Notes: generated from the letters alone by a model not told the origin. Counted from the first letter of the stretch, positions 1 to 8,194 are shown. The stretch is DNA of 32,620 bases from Ureibacillus massiliensis 4400831 = CIP 108448 = CCUG 49529 (GCF_000772965.1 NZ_JPVQ01000037.1:1-32620), one strand, 5' to 3'. Translations and numbers: made by a program.

Positions 1-96
1 GAAACGTTTAATTCATTAACGTTTTGTTGTTCAGTTTTCAAGGTTCATTATGCCAACTTTATTTAAATATATGAATACTATATTTATAAAAGCGAC
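1..96 (-). other. rRNA operon 5' leader (16S gene lies off the left edge)
   Basis: Read on the minus strand, positions 48-19 contain the sequence ACCTTGAAAACTGAACAAC, the conserved anti-termination/processing leader that precedes 16S rRNA in bacilli. It lies downstream of two strong promoters and points out of the window. No 16S sequence is inside the window. The context (directly downstream of bofA) matches the rrnA position of B. subtilis. Confidence 0.75.
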
Positions 97-102
97 ATTA
101 AT

Positions 103-131
103 ATTATATCATAATCGCAAATGAAATGCAA
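103..131 (-). promoter_or_regulatory. rRNA operon promoter P2 (sigma-A)
   Basis: Minus strand: -35 TTGCAT at 131-126, a 17-nt spacer and a perfect -10 TATAAT at 108-103. This gives initiation around 96. It is the proximal of two tandem promoters feeding the rRNA leader. Confidence 0.85.
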
Positions 132-184
132 CATTTTTTTGATTTTTTTATCATTTTTTTGATGCGTCTCGTAGCGACTTAATT

Positions 185-213
185 AATATACCACGTTCAT
201 ATATACATTGCAA
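185..213 (-). promoter_or_regulatory. rRNA operon promoter P1 (sigma-A)
   Basis: Minus strand: -35 TTGCAA at 213-208, 17-nt spacer, -10 TATATT at 190-185. Tandem arrangement with P2 about 80 bp downstream is typical of rRNA operons in bacilli. It starts just after the bofA stop codon. Confidence 0.8.
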
Positions 214-229
214 CACTTTTTTTGATTTT

Positions 230-502
230 TTATTGAAAAACTGTTAATACCCCTATACATAATAAACCTGGGATTCCTAAGATCGTGATTGTTACAGCTG
301 AAAATAGATTTACTGGCACTACGATATTATAACCATCTGCAATAATGTGAGCTATATATAAGATGGCAAATGAACATGCGAGCCTAAACCCAATAATCGC
401 AAATTTTTCAAAAACAACATCAAAACCAACATTCTTTCCTATTAGAAGAAAACAAAAAATAAGTAGCGCGCAAATAATGCCAACTGATATGTATGTTAAC
501 AT
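230..502 (-). CDS. bofA: BofA family pro-sigma-K processing inhibitor
   Basis: A 90-residue integral membrane protein of the BofA family. In B. subtilis BofA sits in the outer forespore membrane with SpoIVFA and holds back the SpoIVFB protease that activates pro-sigma-K, so it times late mother-cell gene expression. Two hydrophobic spans are visible, near residues 3-23 and 33-55, and the C-terminal part contains the family-typical VNLFSAVTITILGIPG stretch. I chose the ATG at 502, not an upstream in-frame start at 541, because AAGGAG lies 7 nt in front of it and the resulting length fits the family (87 aa in B. subtilis). It is the last gene of the dnaX-ebfC-recR-yaaL-bofA run, immediately before an rRNA operon, exactly as in B. 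subtilis. Confidence 0.9.
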   Translation of the reverse strand: MLTYISVGIICALLIFCFLLIGKNVGFDVVFEKFAIIGFRLACSFAILYIAHIIADGYNIVVPVNLFSAVTITILGIPGLLCIGVLTVFQ

Positions 503-536
503 CGAATACTCCTTTTTAAAAAATTTTATACATAGG

Positions 537-565
537 AGCATATGCTTTTGCTGCTACTCATATTT
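537..565 (-). promoter_or_regulatory. candidate sigma-E promoter of bofA
   Basis: Minus strand: AAATATG at 565-559, a 14-nt spacer, then CATATGCT at 544-537. This partly fits the sigma-E pattern (-35 ATA core, 14-15 nt, -10 CATACAnT). bofA of B. subtilis is mother-cell expressed, so a promoter here is expected, but the -10 match is imperfect. Confidence 0.3.
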
Positions 566-568
566 ATG

Positions 569-781
569 TTATTTAATTAATATTTTTCGAATTCTTGCTT
601 CTTTAAATAAGTAAAAGTGAATACTTTCTGCTTTTTTCCTTTGTGCGATAACATCTAAATCATAGTCATCAAGCAATTCTTCAATAACCTTTGCACTGTT
701 CCATTCTTCTTTTGTATCTAAAATAAGATTTCTTAATTTATCATCATATTCCCTTTTTAGCTTGCTTTTACGATGAAACAT
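569..781 (-). CDS. yaaL: YaaL family (DUF2508) protein
   Basis: A 70-residue, highly charged, mostly helical protein of the DUF2508/YaaL family, found between recR and bofA in spore-forming bacilli. The function is not established. The sequence starts with a basic N-terminus (MFHRKSKLKREYDDKL) followed by predicted helices and no membrane segment. ATG start with a GGTGAG ribosome-binding site at somewhat long spacing (about 12 nt). It is 61 bp downstream of recR and 66 bp upstream of bofA, so it is likely cotranscribed with both. Identification rests on synteny plus family resemblance. Confidence 0.85.
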   Translation of the reverse strand: MFHRKSKLKREYDDKLRNLILDTKEEWNSAKVIEELLDDYDLDVIAQRKKAESIHFYLFKEARIRKILIK

Positions 782-841
782 CCGAACAGCTCACTCACCT
801 TAGTCTAATATAAACAATGTGCCTTCTGAAAAAAAGGATTC

Positions 842-1438
842 TTACAATTCTCTGCGTCCTTCTATCGCTTTAGATAATGTAACCTCATCTGCATATTCCA
901 AATCGCCGCCAACAGGTAGACCATGGGCAATACGAGTTGTTTTAATCCCCGAAGGTTTTACTAAGCGAGAAATATACATTGCTGTAGCCTCACCCTCAAT
1001 TGTAGGGTTTGTCGCTAATATTAATTCTTGCACGCGTTCATCCTGCAAACGAGTAATTAATGCTGCAACATTAATATCTTCAGGTCCAATGCCATCCATT
1101 GGGGAAATAGCGCCATGAAGAACATGATAAAGCCCATGATAATCACGCATTTTTTCCATTGCAATTACGTCCTTTGGATCTTGAACAACACAGATTGTCG
1201 AAACATCTCTTTGTTTATCTGAACAAATTTGGCATGGATCCACGTCTGTAATATGTCCACAAACCGAACAATAGGTTAAATTGCGTTTCGCATCGATTAA
1301 AGCCTTTGCAAAGGTTGATACGGTATCCTCTTTCATAGTTAAAACGAAAAATGCCAGTCGAGCCGCAGTCTTCGGTCCGATACCTGGCAATTTCATAAAG
1401 CTATCGATTAGCTTTGATATTGGTTCAGGGTAATACAT
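842..1438 (-). CDS. recR: Recombination mediator protein RecR
   Basis: RecR works with RecO (and RecF) to load RecA on single-stranded DNA at gaps and stalled forks. The 198-residue length is standard. In order: helix-hairpin-helix (around residues 15-25, [14 protein letters not shown]), a four-cysteine zinc site (Cys57, Cys60, Cys69, Cys72), then the Toprim domain (about 81-175) and the C-terminal Walker-like segment. The ATG has GGAGGA about 6 nt upstream. The gene begins 11 bp after ebfC, the usual dnaX-ebfC-recR order. Nothing in the sequence looks damaged. Confidence 0.98.
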   Translation of the reverse strand: MYYPEPISKLIDSFMKLPGIGPKTAARLAFFVLTMKEDTVSTFAKALIDAKRNLTYCSVCGHITDVDPCQICSDKQRDVSTICVVQDPKDVIAMEKMRDYHGLYHVLHGAISPMDGIGPEDINVAALITRLQDERVQELILATNPTIEGEATAMYISRLVKPSGIKTTRIAHGLPVGGDLEYADEVTLSKAIEGRREL

Positions 1439-1449
1439 TTATGTTCCTC

Positions 1450-1764
1450 CTAGAATGGAAGGTTTAAGCCTTGAGTGAATTTACCCATTGTTGAAGTAGT
1501 TGTTTCTTCTACTTTCTTTAAAGCATCATTTGTTGCAATAACTAATAGGTCCTCTAACATTTCTACATCTTCAGGATCTACAACAGAAGGGTCTAATTTT
1601 ACTCCAAGTACTTCTCGTTGGCCGTTCATAGTGATTTTCACCATACCGCCACCTGCAGCACCTTCAAACTCTCTCGCGTTTAATTCCTCTTGTGCTTGCA
1701 TCATTTCTTTTTGCATTTTTTGCATTTTTTTCATCATACCTTGCATATTGCCCATTCCACGCAT
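1450..1764 (-). CDS. ebfC: YbaB/EbfC family nucleoid-associated protein
   Basis: A small (104 aa) dimeric DNA-binding protein of the YbaB/EbfC family, which binds the nucleoid in several bacteria. The N-terminal Met/Gln/Lys-rich helix ([15 protein letters not shown]) and the ensuing glycine-rich VKITMNGQ strand are characteristic. It sits between dnaX (21 bp gap) and recR (11 bp gap); this trio is conserved across bacteria. The ribosome-binding site AGGAGGA precedes the ATG at good spacing. It corresponds to B. subtilis YaaK. Confidence 0.97.
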   Translation of the reverse strand: MRGMGNMQGMMKKMQKMQKEMMQAQEELNAREFEGAAGGGMVKITMNGQREVLGVKLDPSVVDPEDVEMLEDLLVIATNDALKKVEETTTSTMGKFTQGLNLPF

Positions 1765-1785
1765 AATTCTATATCCTCCTAATAA

Positions 1786-3552
1786 TTAGTCTTCTACTAC
1801 CTCAACAAAATCTTTACCAAACAATTTCTCAGCCTCAGACACTAATGGGTCTTCAGTAGAAACCTCATTTATTTCTTCTATAAATGGTTGTTCTGTTTGA
1901 GCTGCTACTTCATCATCATGATCAGTTGATTCTTTTTTATCAGCCAAGTGATTTTCTTTAATGAACTCTTCACGCAGTTTAAACCACTCTTCATCTGGAA
2001 TACAAAGTAAATCGTATTTTGAATCTGTTAACTGATATAGATATTGTGAAAACATTGCTGTAAAGTCTGTATTTTCGGCAACCATTTTACAATGAATATC
2101 ATACTTGAATTTTACCACAAATGCACTAGAAGATGCCGCAACCGGTTCTGCTTCTGCTAAAAGTGCTGCTTGCGATTTTTGAAGCTGCCCAAGAACTTGT
2201 GCCCATGCACCTTTCACTTTTTGGATATCCTGCTTCGTTGCTCCTTTTAACACCTCTTTAATTCGACCGACTGGTGGATTATAGTTTTGGGATTTCACCC
2301 TTGGTCGAGACGATTCTTTTGTTTGAGGAGTATTTGTTACTTGTGCACCGTTTTGAAGTTGCTGAGTTAACTGATGTACCATTCTTTCTAATGTTGTAAT
2401 TTTTTCAGCCATAAGTGGATCTACTGCAACACTATTTGCATTTGAATGCTGCACCACACCTTCTGCACGAGCGTTTTGTGTCATTTTCAATAAAGCAGTT
2501 TCTAAATAAATTTTCGTGTGGTGTGAATATCGCATCTCTTGCTGTGTTTTAGATAGTATATCAATATATCCATAAAGAATGTCGGCGTTAAACATGCTTG
2601 CTAATTCAATAAATTTTTCTTCTGGTGCTATTAATTCTAATAATTCATCAAGCTCTCTACTTGTTTGTAATAATAGTAAATCACGGAAAAAAGTAATTAA
2701 ATCTTCCGCTAATCGAGTAGGTTCCTTCCCGTCAGCAATAAGCCCCTCCATGAGTGATAAAACCTTTGCAATGTCTTTTTCTTTTAGAGCAAAAGTTAAA
2801 TCATAAAAGACATCTTGGCTAACAGAACCCGTAACAAGTAATGCATCTTCGAGTGTAACTTGAGCATCGCTAAAGGATACGACTTGGTCCAGTAAACTTA
2901 ATGCATCTCGCATTCCACCTGCAGCTGCCTGCGCTATTACTTTTAAAGCTTGCTCCTCGAAGGATAAATCAATATCTTCTAAAATTATTTTCATTCTTTC
3001 CAAAATATCATTTGAGGAAAGACGTTTAAAATCAAATCGCTGACAACGAGAAATAATCGTCGCAGGTAGTTTATGCGGTTCAGTTGTTGCCAAAATGAAT
3101 ACAGCATGGCTAGGTGGCTCTTCTAATGTTTTTAACAGAGCATTAAAAGCGCTTGTTGAAAGCATATGCACTTCATCGATAATATACACTTTAAACCGAG
3201 CATTTGCTGGGGCAAATCTTACTTTCTCGATAATGTCTCGCATTTCTTCAACACGTGAATTTGAGGCAGCATCGAATTCAATAACGTCCGGATGAGATCC
3301 TTCTGTAATACTTAGGCAAGTGGCACATTCATTACAAGGTTCATTGGTAGGTGCCTTTTCACAATTTAATGCTTTAGCAAAAATCTTCGCCGTACTTGTT
3401 TTCCCAGTACCTCGTGGACCAGAAAAAAGATAAGCATGGGTTGTTTTATTTGCTAGGAGGGCATTTTGAAGCGTTCTTTTTACGTGCGTTTGACCAGACA
3501 TTTCACGAAATGATTGTGGTCGATATACACGATAAAATGCTTGATACGTCAA
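1786..3552 (-). CDS. dnaX: DNA polymerase III subunit gamma/tau
   Basis: Clamp-loader ATPase of the replicative DNA polymerase III. It opens the beta clamp and, through tau, ties the polymerases to the replisome. 588 aa. The AAA+ domain shows Walker A GPRGTGKT at residues 45-52, a zinc module with Cys64, Cys73, Cys76 and Cys79, the DEVH Walker B at 126-129 and the sensor-like TTEPHKLP. Domain III follows, then a Gln/Ser-rich linker and an acidic tail. The start is TTG, preceded by GGGGAGG at proper spacing, and the encoded N-terminus TYQAFYRVYRP matches the family. It heads the operon with ebfC and recR. In B. subtilis scr lies directly upstream; here a three-gene ABC operon intervenes. Confidence 0.98.
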   Translation of the reverse strand: MTYQAFYRVYRPQSFREMSGQTHVKRTLQNALLANKTTHAYLFSGPRGTGKTSTAKIFAKALNCEKAPTNEPCNECATCLSITEGSHPDVIEFDAASNSRVEEMRDIIEKVRFAPANARFKVYIIDEVHMLSTSAFNALLKTLEEPPSHAVFILATTEPHKLPATIISRCQRFDFKRLSSNDILERMKIILEDIDLSFEEQALKVIAQAAAGGMRDALSLLDQVVSFSDAQVTLEDALLVTGSVSQDVFYDLTFALKEKDIAKVLSLMEGLIADGKEPTRLAEDLITFFRDLLLLQTSRELDELLELIAPEEKFIELASMFNADILYGYIDILSKTQQEMRYSHHTKIYLETALLKMTQNARAEGVVQHSNANSVAVDPLMAEKITTLERMVHQLTQQLQNGAQVTNTPQTKESSRPRVKSQNYNPPVGRIKEVLKGATKQDIQKVKGAWAQVLGQLQKSQAALLAEAEPVAASSSAFVVKFKYDIHCKMVAENTDFTAMFSQYLYQLTDSKYDLLCIPDEEWFKLREEFIKENHLADKKESTDHDDEVAAQTEQPFIEEINEVSTEDPLVSEAEKLFGKDFVEVVED

Positions 3553-3592
3553 CTTTTTCCTCCCCTTCTAGTTTCTCGTATTTAGTAGGTTC

Positions 3593-3601
3593 ATTATAGC
3601 A
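3593..3601 (-). promoter_or_regulatory. extended -10 promoter of the dnaX operon
   Basis: Minus strand TGCTATAAT at 3601-3593: a perfect -10 hexamer with the TGn extension. No good -35 hexamer is present at 17 nt. It lies about 40 bp upstream of the dnaX TTG and downstream of the ABC permease stop codon, so the dnaX operon likely has its own promoter. Confidence 0.55.
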
Positions 3602-3671
3602 TAAGTTTCTATTATTTTTCCTATGCAATCAATAATCACTACATAAATCCACGAATTTTATACTCATTTCT

Positions 3672-4538
3672 TTATCTACTATGCTTCATATTTGCGCGTA
3701 GTTTTTTAATGGAGATAAATAAACAAATAATCGTAATTAAACTATAAAAAATTATATAAACAATCCAATTTGGAAAATCGATTCCCATTAATTCCGAAAG
3801 CTGTATTGATAGTTCTGGATAGAGGCTTGTAATCATGAGTGCAAATGGGTTAATACACGCCCAAAAATAAGTAATTGGTGAGCTTGACACCGATGAACTC
3901 CCTGATGAATAAGGTGCTATTGTTGTTAAATCATCGAGAATTACACCAACAAAGAATAGAAATGCGCTCACCGCTCCTAAAAATATCATAGCCCCATAAG
4001 TTGCAATCATTGCTACAACTGTCTTCTTTGTAATTGTAGAGAACATGATGCCAATACTGCCTATTGCTACAATTGTTAAAAGGTAAAATAGAAAAATGGA
4101 GATTAACTGAGTAGGTGATACTCCTCCAAATAAAAACACGATACTATATAACGGAAGCCCCGCCACAAGCAAGAGAATTAAAAATGCAATGGAAGATAAT
4201 AGCTTCCCGATAATAATTTGAGTTGAACTTTGAGTTGTCGTTAACAAAATATTTAATGTTTGTTTTTCCCTTTCCGAACTAATAGCTCCTGCAGTTACGC
4301 CCGGAGTGATAAACATCGCCAGTGCCATTTGAAGAATGGAGACAACCGTAAACATCATAAAGCTTTCATCTGGTTTGAAAAAGCCCGTTCCTGTAAATTG
4401 CGTAAAGATACTTAAAAAACCGCCAACAAAGATAAATAATAGAATTAAATAAAACATTAATCCTGAAAAACTTTTAAAGTTTCTAAAACGTAATTTTAGC
4501 TCCTTTATTAAAACAGGATTTGAAAATCGTTGCATCAT
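3672..4538 (-). CDS. ABC-2 type transporter permease
   Basis: Membrane component of an ABC-2 type transporter, 288 aa, with about six hydrophobic spans. There is an early pair (residues about 27-50 and 62-80), two to three in the middle (105-190) and a last one near the C-terminus (YIIFYSLITIICLFISI) followed by a basic tail. The cytoplasmic N-terminus NPVLIKELKLRFRN is typical of this permease type. Its ATG overlaps the ATPase stop codon by 4 bp (ATGA), so the two are translationally coupled and surely one transporter. The substrate cannot be read from sequence. Related modules are linked to envelope processes, but I do not assign one. Confidence 0.85.
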   Translation of the reverse strand: MMQRFSNPVLIKELKLRFRNFKSFSGLMFYLILLFIFVGGFLSIFTQFTGTGFFKPDESFMMFTVVSILQMALAMFITPGVTAGAISSEREKQTLNILLTTTQSSTQIIIGKLLSSIAFLILLLVAGLPLYSIVFLFGGVSPTQLISIFLFYLLTIVAIGSIGIMFSTITKKTVVAMIATYGAMIFLGAVSAFLFFVGVILDDLTTIAPYSSGSSSVSSSPITYFWACINPFALMITSLYPELSIQLSELMGIDFPNWIVYIIFYSLITIICLFISIKKLRANMKHSR

Positions 4539-5470
4539 GGTTGATCCACTCCCTTTGTTATAGCCATGAAGACATCCTCTAAATCTTTTTCTTCTACTGA
4601 AAACGTATAAATCAATATATTTGAAAGAAGAGCGTTTTTAAGTAGCTCCACCTGATCAGCATCTGTTCCCCGATAAGTAAAGGAAATTTCCATTTTTTCA
4701 TCAGAAATTTCAATTGAAGAAATCAATGGGTTTTCTTCAAAGAAGGCACGTGCACGTTCTAAACCATCAAGTACTTTTACATACACCCGTTTATCTCCTT
4801 GTAGCTGCATTTGAATAGATTCCACATTCCCATGGGCAATTAGCTTACCACCATCAATAACAACAAGCTCATCACACATCTCAGCTAGCTCGGGTAAAAT
4901 ATGTGAGGAAATCAAAATCGTCTTATTCAATGATTTTAAACGCCTCAAGATGTCTCGCATTTCAATTCTTGCTCTAGGGTCTAATCCGGAAGCCGGCTCA
5001 TCTAATATCAATATTTTCGGATCATGAATAAGCGTTCTAGCTAAACATAAACGTTGTTTCATTCCTCTTGATAATAAGTCTACATATTCAAAGCGTTTAT
5101 CCGTTAAATTGACTAATTCTAATAATTCATGAATCAATGTTTTCCGTTTCTCAGCAGAAATTCCGTAACTTGCTCCATAAAAGTCTAAGTATTCCTCTAC
5201 TTTTAGCTGGTCGTATACTCCAAAGAAATCTGGCATATACCCTATTAATTTCCGAACTTCTGCAGGCTCTTTCATCACACTTTTTCCGTTTATTAATGCA
5301 TCTCCTTCTGTTGGAGATAAAAGAGTGGCTAAAATGGAGAAGATAGTAGTTTTACCAGCACCATTTGCACCAACAAAACCACAGATTACTCCTTCGTCAA
5401 TCGATAAATCCAAATGATCCAAAGCAAGAAACGCCCCATATCTTTTCGTTAATCCATTCACTTCTATCAT
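4535..5470 (-). CDS. ABC transporter ATP-binding protein
   Basis: Cytoplasmic ATPase of the adjoining ABC-2 transporter, 311 aa. Visible motifs are Walker A GANGAGKTT (34-42), the signature LSRGMKQ (133-139), Walker B ILILDEP (153-159) and the D-loop SGLDP, followed by a switch histidine in ISSHILPE. A C-terminal extension of about 90 residues after the nucleotide-binding domain is usual for CcmA/NatA-type ATPases. Its start codon shares one base with the stop of the preceding gene (TAATG), and its end overlaps the permease start by 4 bp. The three genes are therefore a tight operon. Confidence 0.92.
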   Translation of the reverse strand: MIEVNGLTKRYGAFLALDHLDLSIDEGVICGFVGANGAGKTTIFSILATLLSPTEGDALINGKSVMKEPAEVRKLIGYMPDFFGVYDQLKVEEYLDFYGASYGISAEKRKTLIHELLELVNLTDKRFEYVDLLSRGMKQRLCLARTLIHDPKILILDEPASGLDPRARIEMRDILRRLKSLNKTILISSHILPELAEMCDELVVIDGGKLIAHGNVESIQMQLQGDKRVYVKVLDGLERARAFFEENPLISSIEISDEKMEISFTYRGTDADQVELLKNALLSNILIYTFSVEEKDLEDVFMAITKGVDQP

Positions 5471-7461
5471 TATTCTGCCACCCCTTTTCTTTCAATTTCC
5501 GGACTAAATGGTTGAGCAATATAAGACACTGGTGAAACAGTAGCATTTCCTTCAAGTTCTACTCCTACTAAGGCCTGATCTGTCCAGCCAATAATCACAG
5601 GATGGCCATTTTCCTCCACAATGCCACTCGCACCAAATTTCGCTTTCTCTAAACGCTTAGGATAAATTTCTTCTTTTGTTTGCGGATATGAGTATCCATA
5701 GTTAATCATTGATGGTGGTAAAAGTAATCCATCTGATATTTTTAGTGAAACATCAATCGTTTCGCCAGCTTTTATATTCCCAAGCGCCAATTCTGAAGCA
5801 CCAGTCCAAACTGCAAGATCTTTTAGTTCAAACGGAAAGTGATTTGTTATTTTTCCAATAAGCATATTATTTTCAGTTGATAATTGAATATCTAGCTTTC
5901 CTATGTTTGAAATTTGCGACTCTCCTATAAATGATTCCACTGACCAGTAATTTAAATTTTTTAATTGAATAAATGACCCGTCTTCATTTTCTTTTACAAA
6001 CGCCTTTTTATGTAAAGTGTTTGAATTAGCATTATAGTTACGGTAAGGCAATGCAGTTGTACCCTCATCTAATTGGAAAGTAAAATCTCCACCTCGATTC
6101 GTTAAGATTGATTGAATATAATAGCCAGATAAACTTTCATCAGCATTTACTTGATAATAAGCCGTTTGCTGAATTTGAGATTGTAACAAACGATCCTTTG
6201 CACCTATAACAAACAATACAACGGACAATGCAATCGACAATGCTGGTATAATCCACCAAGCGTGTTCTCTTTTATCAATTCTTTTCAAGATGAAATATAA
6301 TACAGGGCCAATAATTAATATATAAATCAATACAATAATTACTAAATTTGTGACGGAAACTTCAAAGGATGGGAATAACTCGTTGATGGTGCCAACTTCT
6401 AGTGGCAAATAGTCAATAGGATTTCTAATATAATCTTGATATTCGTCTATTGGTTGAGTTGAGTCTAGTTGTAGTAGTGTAGTAAGTAACATTGGGTAGC
6501 CGTCCATAGTTGTTAGTGCTCGGTCACCAAGTGAGAATGTTGTTTGAACGATCTGTCCATTTCCTATATTCGTTGTCGCAGCTAGTACCTGATTATCCAC
6601 CGAAAAAATAAAATTACTACTTTCAGTTTGATTAGCATGATTTACTTTAATATTCTCTGTAAAAATCCCGCCATTTGTGTAAGTCTCCAAGCTAGCACTT
6701 GATATAGATACTTGTTCATCTAGTAGTACTAATGGCAAATAATCTTGGAGTAAGCCCATTGAAGTATTCACTTGATTGGAAGCACCTAATAATAATGTCC
6801 CACCGCGCTCTATCCAATTAAGGATCACTTGCTGTTGGTCCGTTGTTAGGTCTGAAATACCAACATCATCTATCACTAAAATATCTGCTATTTCTAATCC
6901 TCTTACATCTGTAGGGAATTGAAAATCTGCAATCTGATTTAAATGAAATATTTCCACATTGTTTGTCGCAAATTGTTCGACTCTTAAAAACGATGCAAGC
7001 CGATCACTGTTTTCCGTTAATGTATAAAGTACTGTCGTATCAGTATTAAAAGAAATTGGCCTTAAAATTTTATCACCTGTATAATCGATTAATCTTCCGT
7101 TTTCAATTCCGCCCTCATAAAAATAAAAGGACTGGTCTTGTTTGTCCATATAGAAGTAATCTTCCGACAGTCCCTCTAAATAGAGCTGAAGGGTCTTTGT
7201 TTCACCTTCTGCAATTTCCAGAGGGTATACCTTCGCTGAACCTATACTGTAAGAAACAGACGTATCAATAACAAAATCCCCTGAAAAAGCTGTGCCGTTA
7301 TTCGTAATCGTTACTTCCACAGGAAATGGCGTATAGGTTTTTATATTATTTGAAATTCCTACGTTGGCTTCTATACTTAAATTAGGTGCTGCACTTACAT
7401 TACTAAAAGGAACAAAACTAAACATGATAAAAAACAGCAAGATGTAACCATACCTTTTCAA
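5470..7461 (-). CDS. secreted/membrane-anchored protein with glutamine-amidotransferase-like fold, ABC-operon partner
   Basis: 663 aa, function unknown. A signal peptide is clear (MKRYGYILLFFIMF then Ala-rich cleavage near residue 25). An extracytoplasmic beta-sandwich follows (residues 30-140), then a segment around 190-230 (DILVIDDVGISDL, ILNWIERGGTLLLG) resembling class-I glutamine amidotransferase-like folds without an obvious catalytic Cys. Two membrane spans lie at about 370-425 (LVIIVLIYILIIGPVLYFIL and WIIPALSIALSVVLFVIG), then another extracytoplasmic beta-rich domain. I prefer the TTG at 7461 because AAAGGGG lies 9 nt upstream and gives a textbook signal peptide; an in-frame TTG at 7470 abuts the Shine-Dalgarno. 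It heads the ABC operon and probably acts with the transporter at the cell surface. Confidence 0.8.
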   Translation of the reverse strand: MKRYGYILLFFIMFSFVPFSNVSAAPNLSIEANVGISNNIKTYTPFPVEVTITNNGTAFSGDFVIDTSVSYSIGSAKVYPLEIAEGETKTLQLYLEGLSEDYFYMDKQDQSFYFYEGGIENGRLIDYTGDKILRPISFNTDTTVLYTLTENSDRLASFLRVEQFATNNVEIFHLNQIADFQFPTDVRGLEIADILVIDDVGISDLTTDQQQVILNWIERGGTLLLGASNQVNTSMGLLQDYLPLVLLDEQVSISSASLETYTNGGIFTENIKVNHANQTESSNFIFSVDNQVLAATTNIGNGQIVQTTFSLGDRALTTMDGYPMLLTTLLQLDSTQPIDEYQDYIRNPIDYLPLEVGTINELFPSFEVSVTNLVIIVLIYILIIGPVLYFILKRIDKREHAWWIIPALSIALSVVLFVIGAKDRLLQSQIQQTAYYQVNADESLSGYYIQSILTNRGGDFTFQLDEGTTALPYRNYNANSNTLHKKAFVKENEDGSFIQLKNLNYWSVESFIGESQISNIGKLDIQLSTENNMLIGKITNHFPFELKDLAVWTGASELALGNIKAGETIDVSLKISDGLLLPPSMINYGYSYPQTKEEIYPKRLEKAKFGASGIVEENGHPVIIGWTDQALVGVELEGNATVSPVSYIAQPFSPEIERKGVAE

Positions 7462-7496
7462 CCACTCCAACCCCTTTTATTACTATTTATTAATTA

Positions 7497-7514
7497 GTAC
7501 GATTTTTATCGTAC
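7497..7514. promoter_or_regulatory. 18-bp perfect inverted repeat upstream of the ABC operon
   Basis: GTACGAT-TTTT-ATCGTAC: 7-bp arms around a 4-bp centre, 36 bp upstream of the chosen start of the secreted protein gene. It could be an operator or a small 5'-UTR hairpin. No regulator is encoded nearby. Confidence 0.35.
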
Positions 7515-7563
7515 ATAGTTCCAATTTTTAACCATATTAAGAAATAATGCTAAATTTTTTAAA

Positions 7564-7680
7564 CATAAAAAAGAGAACAATCTTAGAAATAATATGCTCC
7601 CCTTAAAGTAGACAGATCAAAAAATAAAAATCTGGCTACTTGTATGGGGAGCTTTTGAAGTTCGAGTTGTTCTCTTTATG
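7564..7680. mobile_element. long imperfect inverted repeat, MITE-like element or IS remnant
   Basis: About 117 bp that folds on itself almost end to end. Outer arms CATAAAAAAGAGAACAA (7564-7580) and TTGTTCTCTTTATG (7667-7680), middle arms GCTCCCC (7596-7602) and GGGGAGC (7646-7652), inner arms AAGTAGACAGAT (7606-7617) and ATCTGGCTACTT (7630-7641, one mismatch). Matching gap lengths on both sides (15/14 and 3/4) show a single symmetrical unit around an A-rich centre. It encodes no protein. The form suggests a miniature inverted-repeat element or a fused pair of insertion-sequence ends; no target duplication is obvious. It lies between scr and the ABC operon, where B. subtilis has neither. Confidence 0.45.
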
Positions 7681-7702
7681 TTAACTTTATTATTTTTTTC
7701 AT

Positions 7703-7731
7703 AAAAAAACGCTCGTCATAAAAGACGAGCG
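7703..7731 (-). terminator. rho-independent terminator of scr
   Basis: Minus strand hairpin CGCTCGTC-TTTTAT-GACGAGCG (7731-7710) followed by seven T (7709-7703), 17 bp after the SRP RNA 3' end. Confidence 0.9.
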
Positions 7732-7747
7732 GATTATTTGCACATTA

Positions 7748-8019
7748 ATGCCGTGCACCTTTCTTCGACAGCCGCACATAAGCGTTACTCTTGTCGACAG
7801 CTCGGGTCAGGCAACCCCGCGGCACATGGATATGACCACTTAATGCTGCTTCCTTCCGGACCTGACATGGTTCATGGGTATCCATTGCGCAGGACCCAAC
7901 CGTCAACACTACGTGCAAGAGGCAGACCCTACATGCGGGCAGCCTCGGAAAGGGCTTCAGTCTCGCTAGAGCGGATTGCGAGTTACAGGGCACCGCTACC
8001 TCCCCACCTAGCACGGCAT
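7748..8019 (-). ncRNA. scr: signal recognition particle RNA (SRP RNA, scRNA)
   Basis: The RNA scaffold of the signal recognition particle, binding Ffh and guiding membrane protein insertion. It is of the large (about 270 nt) Bacillus type with an Alu domain. The conserved apical core TCAGGTCCGGAAGGAAGCAG is present on the minus strand around 7870-7850, with the Alu-type GGGGAGGTAGCGGTGCCCTG near the 5' end. The 5' end ATGCCGTGC (8019-8011) pairs with the 3' end GCACGGCAT (7756-7748), which sets the boundaries. A sigma-A promoter lies just upstream and a terminator just downstream. Open frames on either strand here are meaningless. Exact ends are inferred and may differ by a few nucleotides. 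Confidence 0.96.
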
Positions 8020-8024
8020 AAACT

Positions 8025-8054
8025 AGTATACTTTATATAACGGTAATAATGCAA
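8025..8054 (-). promoter_or_regulatory. scr promoter
   Basis: Minus strand: -35 TTGCAT at 8054-8049, 18-nt spacer, -10 TATACT at 8030-8025. This places initiation close to 8019, the 5' end derived from terminal pairing. Confidence 0.75.
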
Positions 8055-8135
8055 TGTTTAGTTATGGTAATTAAGGAAAATGAAAAATGTGTATTATAAA
8101 AATAAAATTTCATTCAAATTAATATCACTTTTTTG

Positions 8136-8164
8136 TTGACCATCTTTTCATAACATGATATAGT
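8136..8164 (+). promoter_or_regulatory. tRNA-Ser promoter
   Basis: -35 TTGACC at 8136-8141, a 17-nt spacer and -10 TATAGT at 8159-8164, about 31 bp before the tRNA 5' end. It is divergent from the scr promoter. Confidence 0.8.
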
Positions 8165-8194
8165 ATTTTTTGTCGAAAGAAATCGACACAATAC

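Noticed and set aside
1786-3552. Programmed frameshift producing a separate gamma subunit
   Set aside because: No A-rich slippery site with a following stimulator was seen in the expected region, and the frame is uninterrupted.
7738-8040. Open frames on both strands (about 100 and 89 aa) across this stretch
   Set aside because: They lie inside the SRP RNA gene, which explains the sequence completely.
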